The notes under the pieces: model-generated | Databases searched by the model: none | Told to the model about the DNA's origin: nothing | The model's input: only the letters and a program-made list of their open reading frames with translations | Program-made: the position numbers and the translations under genes | Shown here: piece after piece, positions 1-6,331 of the stretch | How positions within the stretch are numbered: position 1 is the first letter of the stretch | Layout of the letters: the number at the start of each line of letters is the position of its first letter | Source of the DNA: an uncultured Neglectibacter sp. | GTDB lineage: Bacteria > Bacillota > Clostridia > Oscillospirales > Acutalibacteraceae | NCBI GenBank assembly: GCA_947647615.1 | Contig: CANSKS010000024.1 | Coordinates: forward strand, 1 to 41,828 | DNA length: 41,828 nucleotides | Direction of reading: 5' to 3'

Positions 1-4
1 ATTT

Positions 5-48
5 CCCCCTTCTAGGGGGTGTACAAACCCCTAGTTTACTAGGGGTTT
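5..48. terminator. Tandem hairpins, likely terminator of the 2-oxoacid oxidoreductase operon
   Basis: Two adjacent inverted repeats are visible. One has arms CCCCC/GGGGG (about 6-18) and the other pairs AAACCCCTAGT (25-35) with ACTAGGGGTTT (38-48). They lie 84 bases beyond the stop codon of the minus-strand gamma subunit gene, with no gene between. The T-rich tail is better on the plus strand (GGTTTTGATTT), so the structure may be bidirectional and may also end transcription entering from outside the window. Confidence 0.5.
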
Positions 49-131
49 TGATTTGTGGAAAACCTTCCCGGCCAGGCGGGAGTTCCCCAAAAATCCGCCG
101 GTTCCACGCAAAATTTGCCTTGCGACAAATT

Positions 132-683
132 TTATTGCCGAGCGCCCAGTTCAATGGCCTTGCGGTTCAGGTCCAGCATATCGGCTTTTCGGGGAGGAAT
201 GCACTTTTGAACGGCCCGGTCTAAGGTATCTTTTCCGCAGAAGGCCCAGTCGCCCCGGGTGCATACCTCCTGGAACAGCTTCCCCACCAGAATCATGTTG
301 GAAAGCCCCTTTACGCCCTCCTGCTCCGCCAAAGTGGAAGAGGGGACATAGTACACAGTCACGTCTTGGCGCTCTACCTTTTTTTGGATCAAAGAGCTGT
401 CCAAAATAATAACGCCGCCGGGCTCTACGGCATCCACGAATTTTTCCAGGGAAGGCAGGTTCATGGCGATAAGCACATTGGGGTTCGTCACCAAGGGGGA
501 ACCAATGGCGCTGTCGGAGATACAAACACTGCAGTTAGCGGTGCCGCCCCGCATTTCCGGGCCATAGGAGGGCAGCCAGGAAATTTCTTTATTTTCAATC
601 AGCCCAGCATAGGCGGCCACTTTCCCGGCGAACAGTACGCCCTGGCCGCCAAAGCCGGCGAAGACAATGTTTAAGTCTTTCAT
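132..683 (-). CDS. 2-oxoacid:ferredoxin oxidoreductase, gamma subunit
   Basis: The 183-residue protein is the gamma subunit (POR_gamma/KorC family) of a four-subunit 2-oxoacid:ferredoxin oxidoreductase, which oxidatively decarboxylates 2-oxoacids to acyl-CoA while reducing ferredoxin in the cytoplasm. The family glycine motif [12 protein letters not shown] is near residues 10-21, and the length is normal for the family. It is the last gene of the minus-strand cluster, 148 bases after the beta subunit gene. That spacing is larger than usual within an operon, but no terminator is obvious there. The ATG at 683 is preceded by an AAGGAAAG-type ribosome site. The substrate (2-oxoisovalerate or 2-oxoglutarate) cannot be told from sequence; vorC or korC would both fit. 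Confidence 0.9.
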   Translation of the reverse strand: MKDLNIVFAGFGGQGVLFAGKVAAYAGLIENKEISWLPSYGPEMRGGTANCSVCISDSAIGSPLVTNPNVLIAMNLPSLEKFVDAVEPGGVIILDSSLIQKKVERQDVTVYYVPSSTLAEQEGVKGLSNMILVGKLFQEVCTRGDWAFCGKDTLDRAVQKCIPPRKADMLDLNRKAIELGARQ

Positions 684-831
684 GATGGTTGATCTTTCCT
701 TTCTTTATCCTTGACCGGGGCCGTTGCCTCAAAAACGCGAAGAAAAAGCGTCAAGCCCCAAAACTCAAAAACTTTATTCAAAACCTGTAGGGCCAGGCCC
801 CAAAAACCGCCTGAAAGATGCCGCCGGGCTT

Positions 832-1584
832 TTATACCTTAACGCCTTCCGCCACATCCTTATAAACGCCTAAGGGGTAATAGGGGAGCATATTTTCATT
901 TAACCATTTCAGCGCTTCTACCGGAGAAAGCCCCCAGTTGGTGGGGCAGGTGGAAAGCACTTCCACAATAGAATACCCCTTGCCCTCCAGCTGGTTCTGA
1001 AAAGCTTTTTTAATGGCCTTGCGGGCAATGTTTACATTTTTCACACAATCTACGGTAACCCGCTGGGCCAAAGCCACGCCATCCAAGGTAGAAAGCATTT
1101 CGCATACCCTTACCGGGTAGCCTGCCGTATTGGTATCGCGGCCGTAGGGGGTGGTTTGGGTAATTTGTCCGGGCAGGGAAGTGGGGGCCATTTGCCCGCC
1201 GGTCATGCCGTAAATGGCATTATTGATAAAGATAACCGTGATATTTTCTCCGCGGGTGGCCGCGTGGACGGTTTCGGCGGTACCAATGGCAGCCAGGTCA
1301 CCGTCCCCTTGGTAAGTAAAAATCACGTTGTCGGGCCTGGCACGCTTTAACCCGGTGGCCACAGCCTGGGCACGGCCGTGAGGGGCCTGCACCATGTCGC
1401 AGGAAAAGTAGTCGTAGCACATGACCGAGCAGCCTACCGAGGCTACACCGACCGCTTTGCCTTCTACTCCCAGCTCCTCTATGGCCTGGGCCACCAGCCG
1501 GTGAACAATGCCGTGTGTGCAGCCGGGGCAATAGTGCATGGGCGCGTCAGTAAGAACAGAGGGTTTTTGAAATACGATAGCCAT
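832..1584 (-). CDS. 2-oxoacid:ferredoxin oxidoreductase, beta (TPP-binding) subunit
   Basis: The 250-residue protein carries the thiamine diphosphate site of the complex. GDGDLAAIG (residues 93-101) and NNAIYGMTGGQ (121-131) form the TPP/Mg signature, and CPGC at 19-22 is typical of KorB/VorA proteins. I chose the ATG at 1584 because a GGGGAAG ribosome site lies just upstream. An in-frame GTG at 1653 overlapping the alpha-subunit stop would add 23 residues that do not look like the family. It lies directly downstream of the alpha subunit gene. Together with the alpha, gamma and ferredoxin subunits it should form a cytoplasmic, oxygen-sensitive complex. Confidence 0.92.
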   Translation of the reverse strand: MAIVFQKPSVLTDAPMHYCPGCTHGIVHRLVAQAIEELGVEGKAVGVASVGCSVMCYDYFSCDMVQAPHGRAQAVATGLKRARPDNVIFTYQGDGDLAAIGTAETVHAATRGENITVIFINNAIYGMTGGQMAPTSLPGQITQTTPYGRDTNTAGYPVRVCEMLSTLDGVALAQRVTVDCVKNVNIARKAIKKAFQNQLEGKGYSIVEVLSTCPTNWGLSPVEALKWLNENMLPYYPLGVYKDVAEGVKV

Positions 1585-1649
1585 AATATTCTCTTCCCCA
1601 AAGCTTTTGGCTTTTAGCGGGGATCCTTCCTTTCTTTCAAGAGTTCCTC

Positions 1650-2699
1650 TCACTGCAAAATGCGTTCGATTTCAGAAAGCACCTCGGCGGGGGTGGGGAT
1701 CATGCCGCCGGTGCGGCCATAAAATTGGACGGGGACTTTGCAATCGATGGCCAGCTTCACGTCGTCTACCATTTGCCCCATACTCATTTCCACCACCAAA
1801 AAGCTTTTGGCGTGGCCAGCCGCCCGGTTCAGGGCGTCGGCGGGGAAGGGCCACAGGGTAACGGGCCGAACCAGGCCCACCTTTTTGCCCTGCTCCCTGG
1901 CCTTGTTCACCGCGCTTCGCGCCACGCGGGAGGAAGCGCCGTAGGCCACCAACACGAGATCGGCGTCCTCTGTGAGATATTCCTCGGCCAGCTGCTCGTT
2001 CTGCTTGATGGTCTCGTAACGGGCAAAGCGCTCTTTCACCAAGGACTCCAGTTTATCGGGAGTGAGGTACAGAGAGTTGATAATGTTATGGGGGCGCTTC
2101 CCGCCGTGGCCGCTGGCAGCCCATTCCTTTTCGGGGAGCGGGGCTTCGCTTTCTTCCGGCAGGGAAACCGGTTCCATCATCTGGCCCAGCATGCCGTCTG
2201 CCAAAATCATGGCAGGCATACGGTACTGGTCGGCCTTGTCAAAAGCCTTGGAAATGAGATCTACCATTTCCTGCACCGTAGAGGGGGCAAATACCAGAAT
2301 TTGGAAGTCTCCGTGGCCGGTGGCCTTGGTGGCCTGCCAGTAATCGGCCTGGGAGGGCTGTATGCCTCCGAGGCCCGGGCCGCCCCGCTGTACGTTGATA
2401 ATAACGGCCGGCAGGTCGGAACCCGCCATATAGGAAATGCCCTCTCCCTTCAGGCTGACGCCGGGGGAAGAAGAGGAAGTCATAGCACGGATACCGGCGG
2501 CAGAAGCTCCCAGTACCATGTTGATCGCTGCGATTTCCGATTCCGCCTGCAAATAGGTGCCGCCTATTTTCGGGAGCCGTTTTGACATATAAGCCGCCAG
2601 CTCTGTTTGAGGAGTAATGGGATAACCGAAGAAGTGGTGGCAGCCGGCCCGAATGGCCGCTTCTGCCAACGCTTCATTGCCTTTCATCAAAACTTTCAT
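1650..2699 (-). CDS. 2-oxoacid:ferredoxin oxidoreductase, alpha subunit (VorB/KorA-like)
   Basis: The 349-residue protein is the alpha subunit. It has the N-terminal pyrimidine-binding fold (FGYPITPQTELAAYM near the start, then SSSSPGVSLKGEGISYMAG) and the C-terminal domain II ending in a GGMIPTP motif typical of VorB-annotated proteins. Residues such as GGPGLGGIQPSQADYWQ match the branched-chain/2-oxoglutarate group better than pyruvate enzymes. The ATG at 2699 is preferred over an in-frame TTG at 2708, because a GGGATGG site sits about nine bases before the ATG. The gene follows the ferredoxin gene by 129 bases and precedes beta. A 3-methyl-2-oxobutanoate (valine-derived) role is the usual annotation but is inference. 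Confidence 0.92.
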   Translation of the reverse strand: MKVLMKGNEALAEAAIRAGCHHFFGYPITPQTELAAYMSKRLPKIGGTYLQAESEIAAINMVLGASAAGIRAMTSSSSPGVSLKGEGISYMAGSDLPAVIINVQRGGPGLGGIQPSQADYWQATKATGHGDFQILVFAPSTVQEMVDLISKAFDKADQYRMPAMILADGMLGQMMEPVSLPEESEAPLPEKEWAASGHGGKRPHNIINSLYLTPDKLESLVKERFARYETIKQNEQLAEEYLTEDADLVLVAYGASSRVARSAVNKAREQGKKVGLVRPVTLWPFPADALNRAAGHAKSFLVVEMSMGQMVDDVKLAIDCKVPVQFYGRTGGMIPTPAEVLSEIERILQ

Positions 2700-2828
2700 G
2701 GTAATCAACCATCCCTTTTCTATATTTGGATTGGTTTTGCCAGCCAGAGGGCAGGCAAAATTTTGCTGTCACATACTGAGATAACAAAGGTGAAACATTT
2801 GCCTTTTGCGCTTTGAACTCTATTTTCT

Positions 2829-3035
2829 TCATTTTTCAACGGTGATGGCGGTGTCGGGACACATGGTGGCACAAGCGGCACATCCCACGCATTTTTCCGG
2901 GAACATGAGCTTGGCCGGGTGATAGCCCTTGCTGTTGAGCTTATCTTTTGCAAGTTCAATCAGCTTCAACGGGCAGGCGTGGACACACATGGAACAACCT
3001 TTGCAGACCTTTTCGTCTACGATGATCTTTGCCAT
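2829..3035 (-). CDS. 2x[4Fe-4S] ferredoxin subunit of the 2-oxoacid oxidoreductase
   Basis: The 68-residue protein has two CxxCxxCxxxC cluster motifs: cysteines 11, 14, 17, 21 and 49, 52, 55, 59. This is the ferredoxin-like delta subunit (KorD/VorD) that passes electrons from the TPP centre to free ferredoxin. The ATG at 3035 has a strong GGAGGAAG ribosome site. Upstream in-frame codons (to 3128) would add a basic extension without family support, so they are excluded. It is the first oxidoreductase gene in the cluster, 76 bases after the P-loop ATPase gene, and order delta-alpha-beta-gamma is a common arrangement. Confidence 0.92.
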   Translation of the reverse strand: MAKIIVDEKVCKGCSMCVHACPLKLIELAKDKLNSKGYHPAKLMFPEKCVGCAACATMCPDTAITVEK

Positions 3036-3111
3036 AGATCTTCCTCCTTGGATCAATTTCAAATTTTTTATCTCACGTTTCGGGTACTTCATTTTCTCGC
3101 CGCGAAAAGGA

Positions 3112-3771
3112 TTACTCTTCCCAGGCAAATTTTACATGGCGCCGAACAGGCAAAAAGCCTTGAGGCGCTTCCTTTCCTGCCAGGGCAAATTCCGGCACGG
3201 TGGAATAGAGCAGCGGAAGGCCGGTAAGCCGGGCAGTTTCCCGAGCAAAGGGGAGAGCGTCCAGTACTGTGGAAAGTTGAGTATCTACCCCCAGGTGGGA
3301 ATTGTTCACGATTCCTGTGGCTTTTAAGCGCGACGCGCTTTCGATCTCCCTTAATAGGAGGGCCGCTTCCGCCGGGGTTTGAGACAGCACCCGGTAACGA
3401 TTAATCACATAGAGCATTTCATAACCGATTTCCTTTAGCTGTTCCGAAAGGACGCCCAAAGCGGTAACGCCAGCGTCGTCGCCTCCCGCGTCGATCAAGG
3501 CGATCCCCTCGCTTTCCAACAGGGAATAGATATCCGGCGGCAGAGTGGGAGTATCTAAAGTAGTGCCGGCGAATACCGGCGCGATAAGCCGGATGCCTTG
3601 TTCTGCCAGCAGGCCCTTATATTCCGAAGAACGAAAATAGGGATTCACAATGTCCATATCTGCCACCGTCACCTGTTCCCCGCGTTTTGCGGCGCGGAGA
3701 GCCAAGTTAAGGGTGAGGTTTGTTTTACCGCAGCCGTAATGGCCGCATATTACCGTGATCTGTTTTTTCAT
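3112..3771 (-). CDS. MinD/ParA-like P-loop ATPase linked to the oxidoreductase operon
   Basis: The 219-residue protein is a SIMIBI-class NTPase. Residues 10-18 (GHYGCGKTN) form a Walker A motif, DMDIVNPYFR follows at about 38-47 where MinD/Mrp proteins have their switch aspartate, and ALIDAGGDDAG resembles the Walker B region. The Walker A lacks the usual deviant KGGxGKT lysine, so it is an atypical member. It is the promoter-proximal gene of the cluster. A TTGAAG-17-TATGAT promoter lies at 3800-3828, and a GGAAAC ribosome site precedes the ATG. A role in maturing or activating the Fe-S oxidoreductase is inferred from position only. Generic annotation would be an ATP-binding protein. Confidence 0.75.
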   Translation of the reverse strand: MKKQITVICGHYGCGKTNLTLNLALRAAKRGEQVTVADMDIVNPYFRSSEYKGLLAEQGIRLIAPVFAGTTLDTPTLPPDIYSLLESEGIALIDAGGDDAGVTALGVLSEQLKEIGYEMLYVINRYRVLSQTPAEAALLLREIESASRLKATGIVNNSHLGVDTQLSTVLDALPFARETARLTGLPLLYSTVPEFALAGKEAPQGFLPVRRHVKFAWEE

Positions 3772-3799
3772 GCCGTTTCCTTTCCCGGAATTCCTCCTA

Positions 3800-3828
3800 A
3801 TCATATCACAAACAGCGCCTTACTTCAA
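3800..3828 (-). promoter_or_regulatory. Sigma-A type promoter of the ATPase-oxidoreductase operon
   Basis: On the minus strand TTGAAG (3823-3828), a 17-base spacer and TATGAT (3800-3805) form a good vegetative promoter, 29 bases upstream of the ATPase start codon. No terminator-like hairpin is seen before the gamma subunit gene, so this may drive all five genes. Confidence 0.6.
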
Positions 3829-3897
3829 CAAAAAACGCAGTTCTAAAGTGGTAATATCATACAAGAGAAGATATTTTCGGCGCTTTACCCAGTTTTG

Positions 3898-3936
3898 TTC
3901 AAAAAGCATTTACAAAGCTCTTACAAAAATTTCAAA
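3898..3936 (+). promoter_or_regulatory. Four 11-bp-phased direct repeats resembling a PhoP (Pho) box
   Basis: TTCAAA (3898), TTTACA (3909), CTTACA (3920) and TTCAAA (3931) begin exactly 11 bases apart. That phasing is the hallmark of OmpR-family response-regulator sites. The hexamers resemble the Bacillus PhoP consensus TT(A/C/T)ACA with five-base spacers. Possible -10 elements downstream on the plus strand are CATATT (3955) and TAGACT (3968). No protein gene follows on the plus strand before the terminator at 4156-4185. Read on the other strand the two central repeats are TGTAAG and TGTAAA, so a WalR-like site acting on the divergent operon is an alternative. Confidence 0.45.
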
Positions 3937-3974
3937 TCGCGCTGACAGTATCTTCATATTTATCCGGTAGACTA

Positions 3975-4185
3975 ATGACATCGAAAAAGAAAGGGGGGTT
4001 GTCCAAAACACAGGAAAAATTTTCCAATTTGGAAAGAAATTCCACCGGGTAAATACGAATACCTAACACTTTTTTATACTGTCCTTCTATCGGGCAAGAG
4101 ACGGCAGCCGCCGCCTTGTGGCCAACGCCCGATAGATGCGGCAGACCAAAAATTCCACCCCTGCAAAAGCTGCAGGGGTGTTTTT
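3975..4185 (+). ncRNA. Possible structured small RNA behind the Pho-like box
   Basis: This about 210-base stretch has no convincing protein gene. There is only a 25-codon frame from the ATG at 3975, without a ribosome site. It contains a perfect ten-pair stem, TCTATCGGGC with GCCCGATAGA (about 4086-4137), enclosing smaller pairings such as CAAG/CTTG. It ends in the terminator hairpin at 4156-4185. It matches no riboswitch, 6S, SRP, tmRNA or RNase P core that I recognise. It could instead be merely the intergenic space of two diverging or converging units, so the call is tentative. Confidence 0.3.
4156..4185. terminator. Bidirectional terminator between the intergenic RNA and the CNNM gene
   Basis: CACCCCTGCA (4156-4165) pairs with TGCAGGGGTG (4171-4180) around a five-base loop. 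TTTTT follows on the plus strand, and the minus strand reads into GGAATTTTTGG. It lies 15 bases past the stop codon of the minus-strand CNNM transporter gene and can terminate both directions. Confidence 0.8.
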
Positions 4186-4199
4186 AGATTCTTTTCTCT

Positions 4200-5540
4200 C
4201 TATTTTTCCTTGTTTTCGACCTTGCTGTCTTCGGGAGGTTCCTTTACAATGAGGAGCTTTGCCAAACGCTGGTCCTCTATTTCCAGCACTGTGATGGTAA
4301 GACCGGATACTTGTATTTGGGGCCGCTCTTCCTCCTTTGGAATACGTCCCAATATCCCCGTCACCAGTCCGGCGATGGTGTCGTAATCCCCTTCCGGTAA
4401 CTCAACGCCTGTCAGATCGGAAATTTCGTCGATGGAGGTAGCGCCGTCTACGGTAAATTCGGTTTCGCTCACCTGGTGGATCTCTTCCTCTTCGTGGTCG
4501 TATTCATCTTGGATATTCCCCACAATAGATTCCATAAGATCCTCCAGGGTGATCAGCCCGGCAGTACCACCGTATTCGTCTACCACAATGGCGATCTGCA
4601 CCTTTCGCTCCGTCATTTCGGTGAACAGCTGGCTGCATTTTTTAGATTCCGGTATAAAATAGGCGGGACGCACCAGATCTGTAAGCTTTATGAAGTCCGG
4701 TACCTGTTTTCCCACGTAGGGAAGCAGGTCTTTTACGTAAAAAATGCCCACCACGGTATCGATATCTCCGTGGAATACCGGAAGTCGGGAACAGCCGTGC
4801 TCCACAGAGGCTTCCACGATTTCGGAGATGGAGGCGGTATCGGGTACGGCCACCACATCAGTCCGGTGGGTCATGGTTTCGCTGGCGGTAGTATCGTTAA
4901 AATCCAAGATGTTTTGGATCATATCTTTTTCTGTCTCTTCGATGACGCCCCGTTCCTCGCCTTCGTCTACCATTTGCAGGATTTCCTCTTCGGTGACAAC
5001 GCTGTCCAAGGAATGAGGGTCTATGCGGGCCAGGCGCAAAATCCCGCCTACGATGAGGCTGCACAGCAGCAGGAACGGCTTCGCGCAAAAGGAAAGCCCG
5101 GAGATCAGGGAACAGAAACGGTAGGAAAAATTTTGAGCGTTGTGCCGGGCACCCTTTTTGGGTAACAGGTCGCAAAAAATAAAGAACACCAAGGCGTAAC
5201 AAAAAGATACCAGAGTAAAGGAAAGAAATATCTTAACGCTTCCCGGCAGCGGCTCTAAGGCCTTGAAAAGAGGAAGAAAGAAGGCGGCCTGGGAAAAACC
5301 CAACCCCAACAAAGCCCAAAGCAAAAGCCCGGATTGCATGGGGGAGACGGGCTGGGTTTGAGCGGCGGCCACAGAGAGAAGCTTCTTTGCCGTTGGGCTG
5401 TTTTCCGCGTCCTTTTTGAGCTGCGACATGCTCAGGTTTTGCAAAGCAGATTCCCCGGCGGCATAAAGAGAACATAGGATAAGGGACAAAAGCGCCAGGC
5501 AAAAAGATAGAATAAAGGCGCCTTCAGGTTCGGGAGGCAT
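4200..5540 (-). CDS. CNNM/CorC-HlyC family membrane protein (divalent cation transport)
   Basis: The 446-residue protein has the full architecture of the so-called hemolysin C/CorC family. A DUF21/CNNM transmembrane domain covers about residues 1-190, with four hydrophobic segments including FILSFCLALLSLILCSLYA at the N-terminus. A CBS pair lies at roughly 205-335 (with VDEYGGTAGLITLEDLMESIVG at its end), followed by a C-terminal CorC_HlyC domain. Family members are implicated in Mg2+ or Co2+ efflux or homeostasis; the hemolysin label is historical. It is monocistronic, with its own promoter at 5577-5605 and a terminator at 4156-4185. An AAAGGGG ribosome site precedes the ATG. Confidence 0.88.
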   Translation of the reverse strand: MPPEPEGAFILSFCLALLSLILCSLYAAGESALQNLSMSQLKKDAENSPTAKKLLSVAAAQTQPVSPMQSGLLLWALLGLGFSQAAFFLPLFKALEPLPGSVKIFLSFTLVSFCYALVFFIFCDLLPKKGARHNAQNFSYRFCSLISGLSFCAKPFLLLCSLIVGGILRLARIDPHSLDSVVTEEEILQMVDEGEERGVIEETEKDMIQNILDFNDTTASETMTHRTDVVAVPDTASISEIVEASVEHGCSRLPVFHGDIDTVVGIFYVKDLLPYVGKQVPDFIKLTDLVRPAYFIPESKKCSQLFTEMTERKVQIAIVVDEYGGTAGLITLEDLMESIVGNIQDEYDHEEEEIHQVSETEFTVDGATSIDEISDLTGVELPEGDYDTIAGLVTGILGRIPKEEERPQIQVSGLTITVLEIEDQRLAKLLIVKEPPEDSKVENKEK

Positions 5541-5576
5541 AAAAAATAGACCCCTTTCAAAACTTTGTTTCTGTTA

Positions 5577-5605
5577 ATTCTACTAAAAACACAGGCTCTT
5601 GTCAA
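5577..5605 (-). promoter_or_regulatory. Promoter of the CNNM gene
   Basis: On the minus strand TTGACA (5600-5605), a 17-base spacer and TAGAAT (5577-5582) make a near-consensus vegetative promoter ending 36 bases before the start codon at 5540. Confidence 0.7.
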
Positions 5606-5954
5606 ATTTTGCTTTTGGCTGCCTGGAATAAAAAGAAATATGAGCCTTTTTCTCCCGCGCGATAAGGATGTTAAGGAGCAGAAAGGAAACCTGGCATAAG
5701 GTAAAAGAAAAACAGGCGGAAAATTCCGTCTGTCTTTTCTTTCGTTCCATATCTGTCATATTATAAAAATCCTGCCTTATCCCGCCTTGTTGGGGAGCTG
5801 GCAGCCACAAACGCGGCGCAGTTTAGCACGTCGGCTTAAGAACGGATTTTATTTTCTTAGCCATACTCATAGTTTTAACGCCCGCCCTTTTGGATAATTG
5901 TATCCTATTGAGGTTACATAGTCAATTTAAAAATTTGGATGAACCTTGTTTGGT
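5606..5954. other. Gene-free stretch upstream of the PFOR control region
   Basis: No convincing gene is seen. A 75-codon minus-strand frame exists but lacks a ribosome site and any family resemblance. An interrupted hairpin at 5712-5733 (ACAG and CGGA arms with TTCCG and CTGT) is flanked by T-rich sequence on both strands and could be a weak bidirectional terminator. Base composition becomes strongly AT-rich beyond about 5860. Confidence 0.4.
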
Positions 5955-5975
5955 AAATTTTAACTGTTAAAATTT
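5955..5975. promoter_or_regulatory. Perfect palindrome, operator candidate upstream of PFOR
   Basis: AAATTTTAAC (5955-5964) and GTTAAAATTT (5966-5975) form a perfect inverted repeat around a single T. An 11-base direct repeat AAATAAAGTTA occurs downstream at 5982-5992 and 6024-6034. Part of the region (CTGTTAA-AATT-TTAAT) resembles the Rex consensus TTGTTAA-N4-TTAACAA in one half-site, but only partly in the other. Rex control of pyruvate:ferredoxin oxidoreductase genes is known in Clostridia, so a redox operator is plausible but unproven. Confidence 0.45.
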
Positions 5976-6056
5976 TAATCTAAATAAAGTTATATTTAAT
6001 TTACATTTAGTTTAGTAAGGACCAAATAAAGTTAAAATAGGAGGTGTGAATTTTTT

Positions 6057-6209
6057 GTGAACTACATTGGCCTGCCCGGCGGGGTTGGATCCCGGCAGCT
6101 GTGGTTTACAGCTGCCGATCTGTTTACCGAGAAAGGGGAGACCCTTATGGTTCTGGCGGCGGCCCAGGGAGGTGCCGTCTGCCGGGCGAAGCTGGAAAAG
6201 TTGTCTTAA
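6057..6209 (+). CDS. Possible 50-residue small protein upstream of PFOR
   Basis: A GTG-initiated frame of 50 codons follows an AGGAGG ribosome site at about 6039-6044, with a somewhat long 12-base spacing. The product begins MNYIGLPGGVGSRQLW and ends in a short basic helix; it has one cysteine, no clear membrane segment and no family I recognise. The DNA becomes sharply GC-richer over the frame than in the AT-rich leader before it, as expected for coding sequence. It sits between the palindrome at 5955-5975 and the PFOR promoter at 6224-6252. It could be a real small protein, a regulatory leader peptide, or a decayed remnant. Confidence 0.4.
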   Translation: MNYIGLPGGVGSRQLWFTAADLFTEKGETLMVLAAAQGGAVCRAKLEKLS

Positions 6210-6223
6210 TTCTTTTGGAACCC

Positions 6224-6252
6224 TTTACATAAGAAAAAAAAAATGATAGAAT
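6224..6252 (+). promoter_or_regulatory. Promoter of the PFOR gene
   Basis: TTTACA (6224-6229), a 17-base A-rich spacer and TAGAAT (6247-6252) form a strong vegetative promoter. The leader contains a small stem (ACGGG/CCCGT around 6261-6289) and an AAAAGGAGG ribosome site just before the start codon at 6332. Confidence 0.75.
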
Positions 6253-6331
6253 AAAACAACACGGGTATTTGCCGGAAGGGCTGCCCGTCAGATTTTCGTA
6301 CCGATCATCCTAAAAGGAGGAAATAGTTCAA

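Noticed and set aside
1725-2585. Long plus-strand frame opposite the alpha subunit gene
   Set aside because: Antisense shadow of a clear oxidoreductase gene; composition His/Gly-rich and no start signal.
5583-5810. 75-codon minus-strand frame in the PFOR upstream gap
   Set aside because: No ribosome site; the frame crosses the CNNM promoter and a hairpin, and resembles no family.
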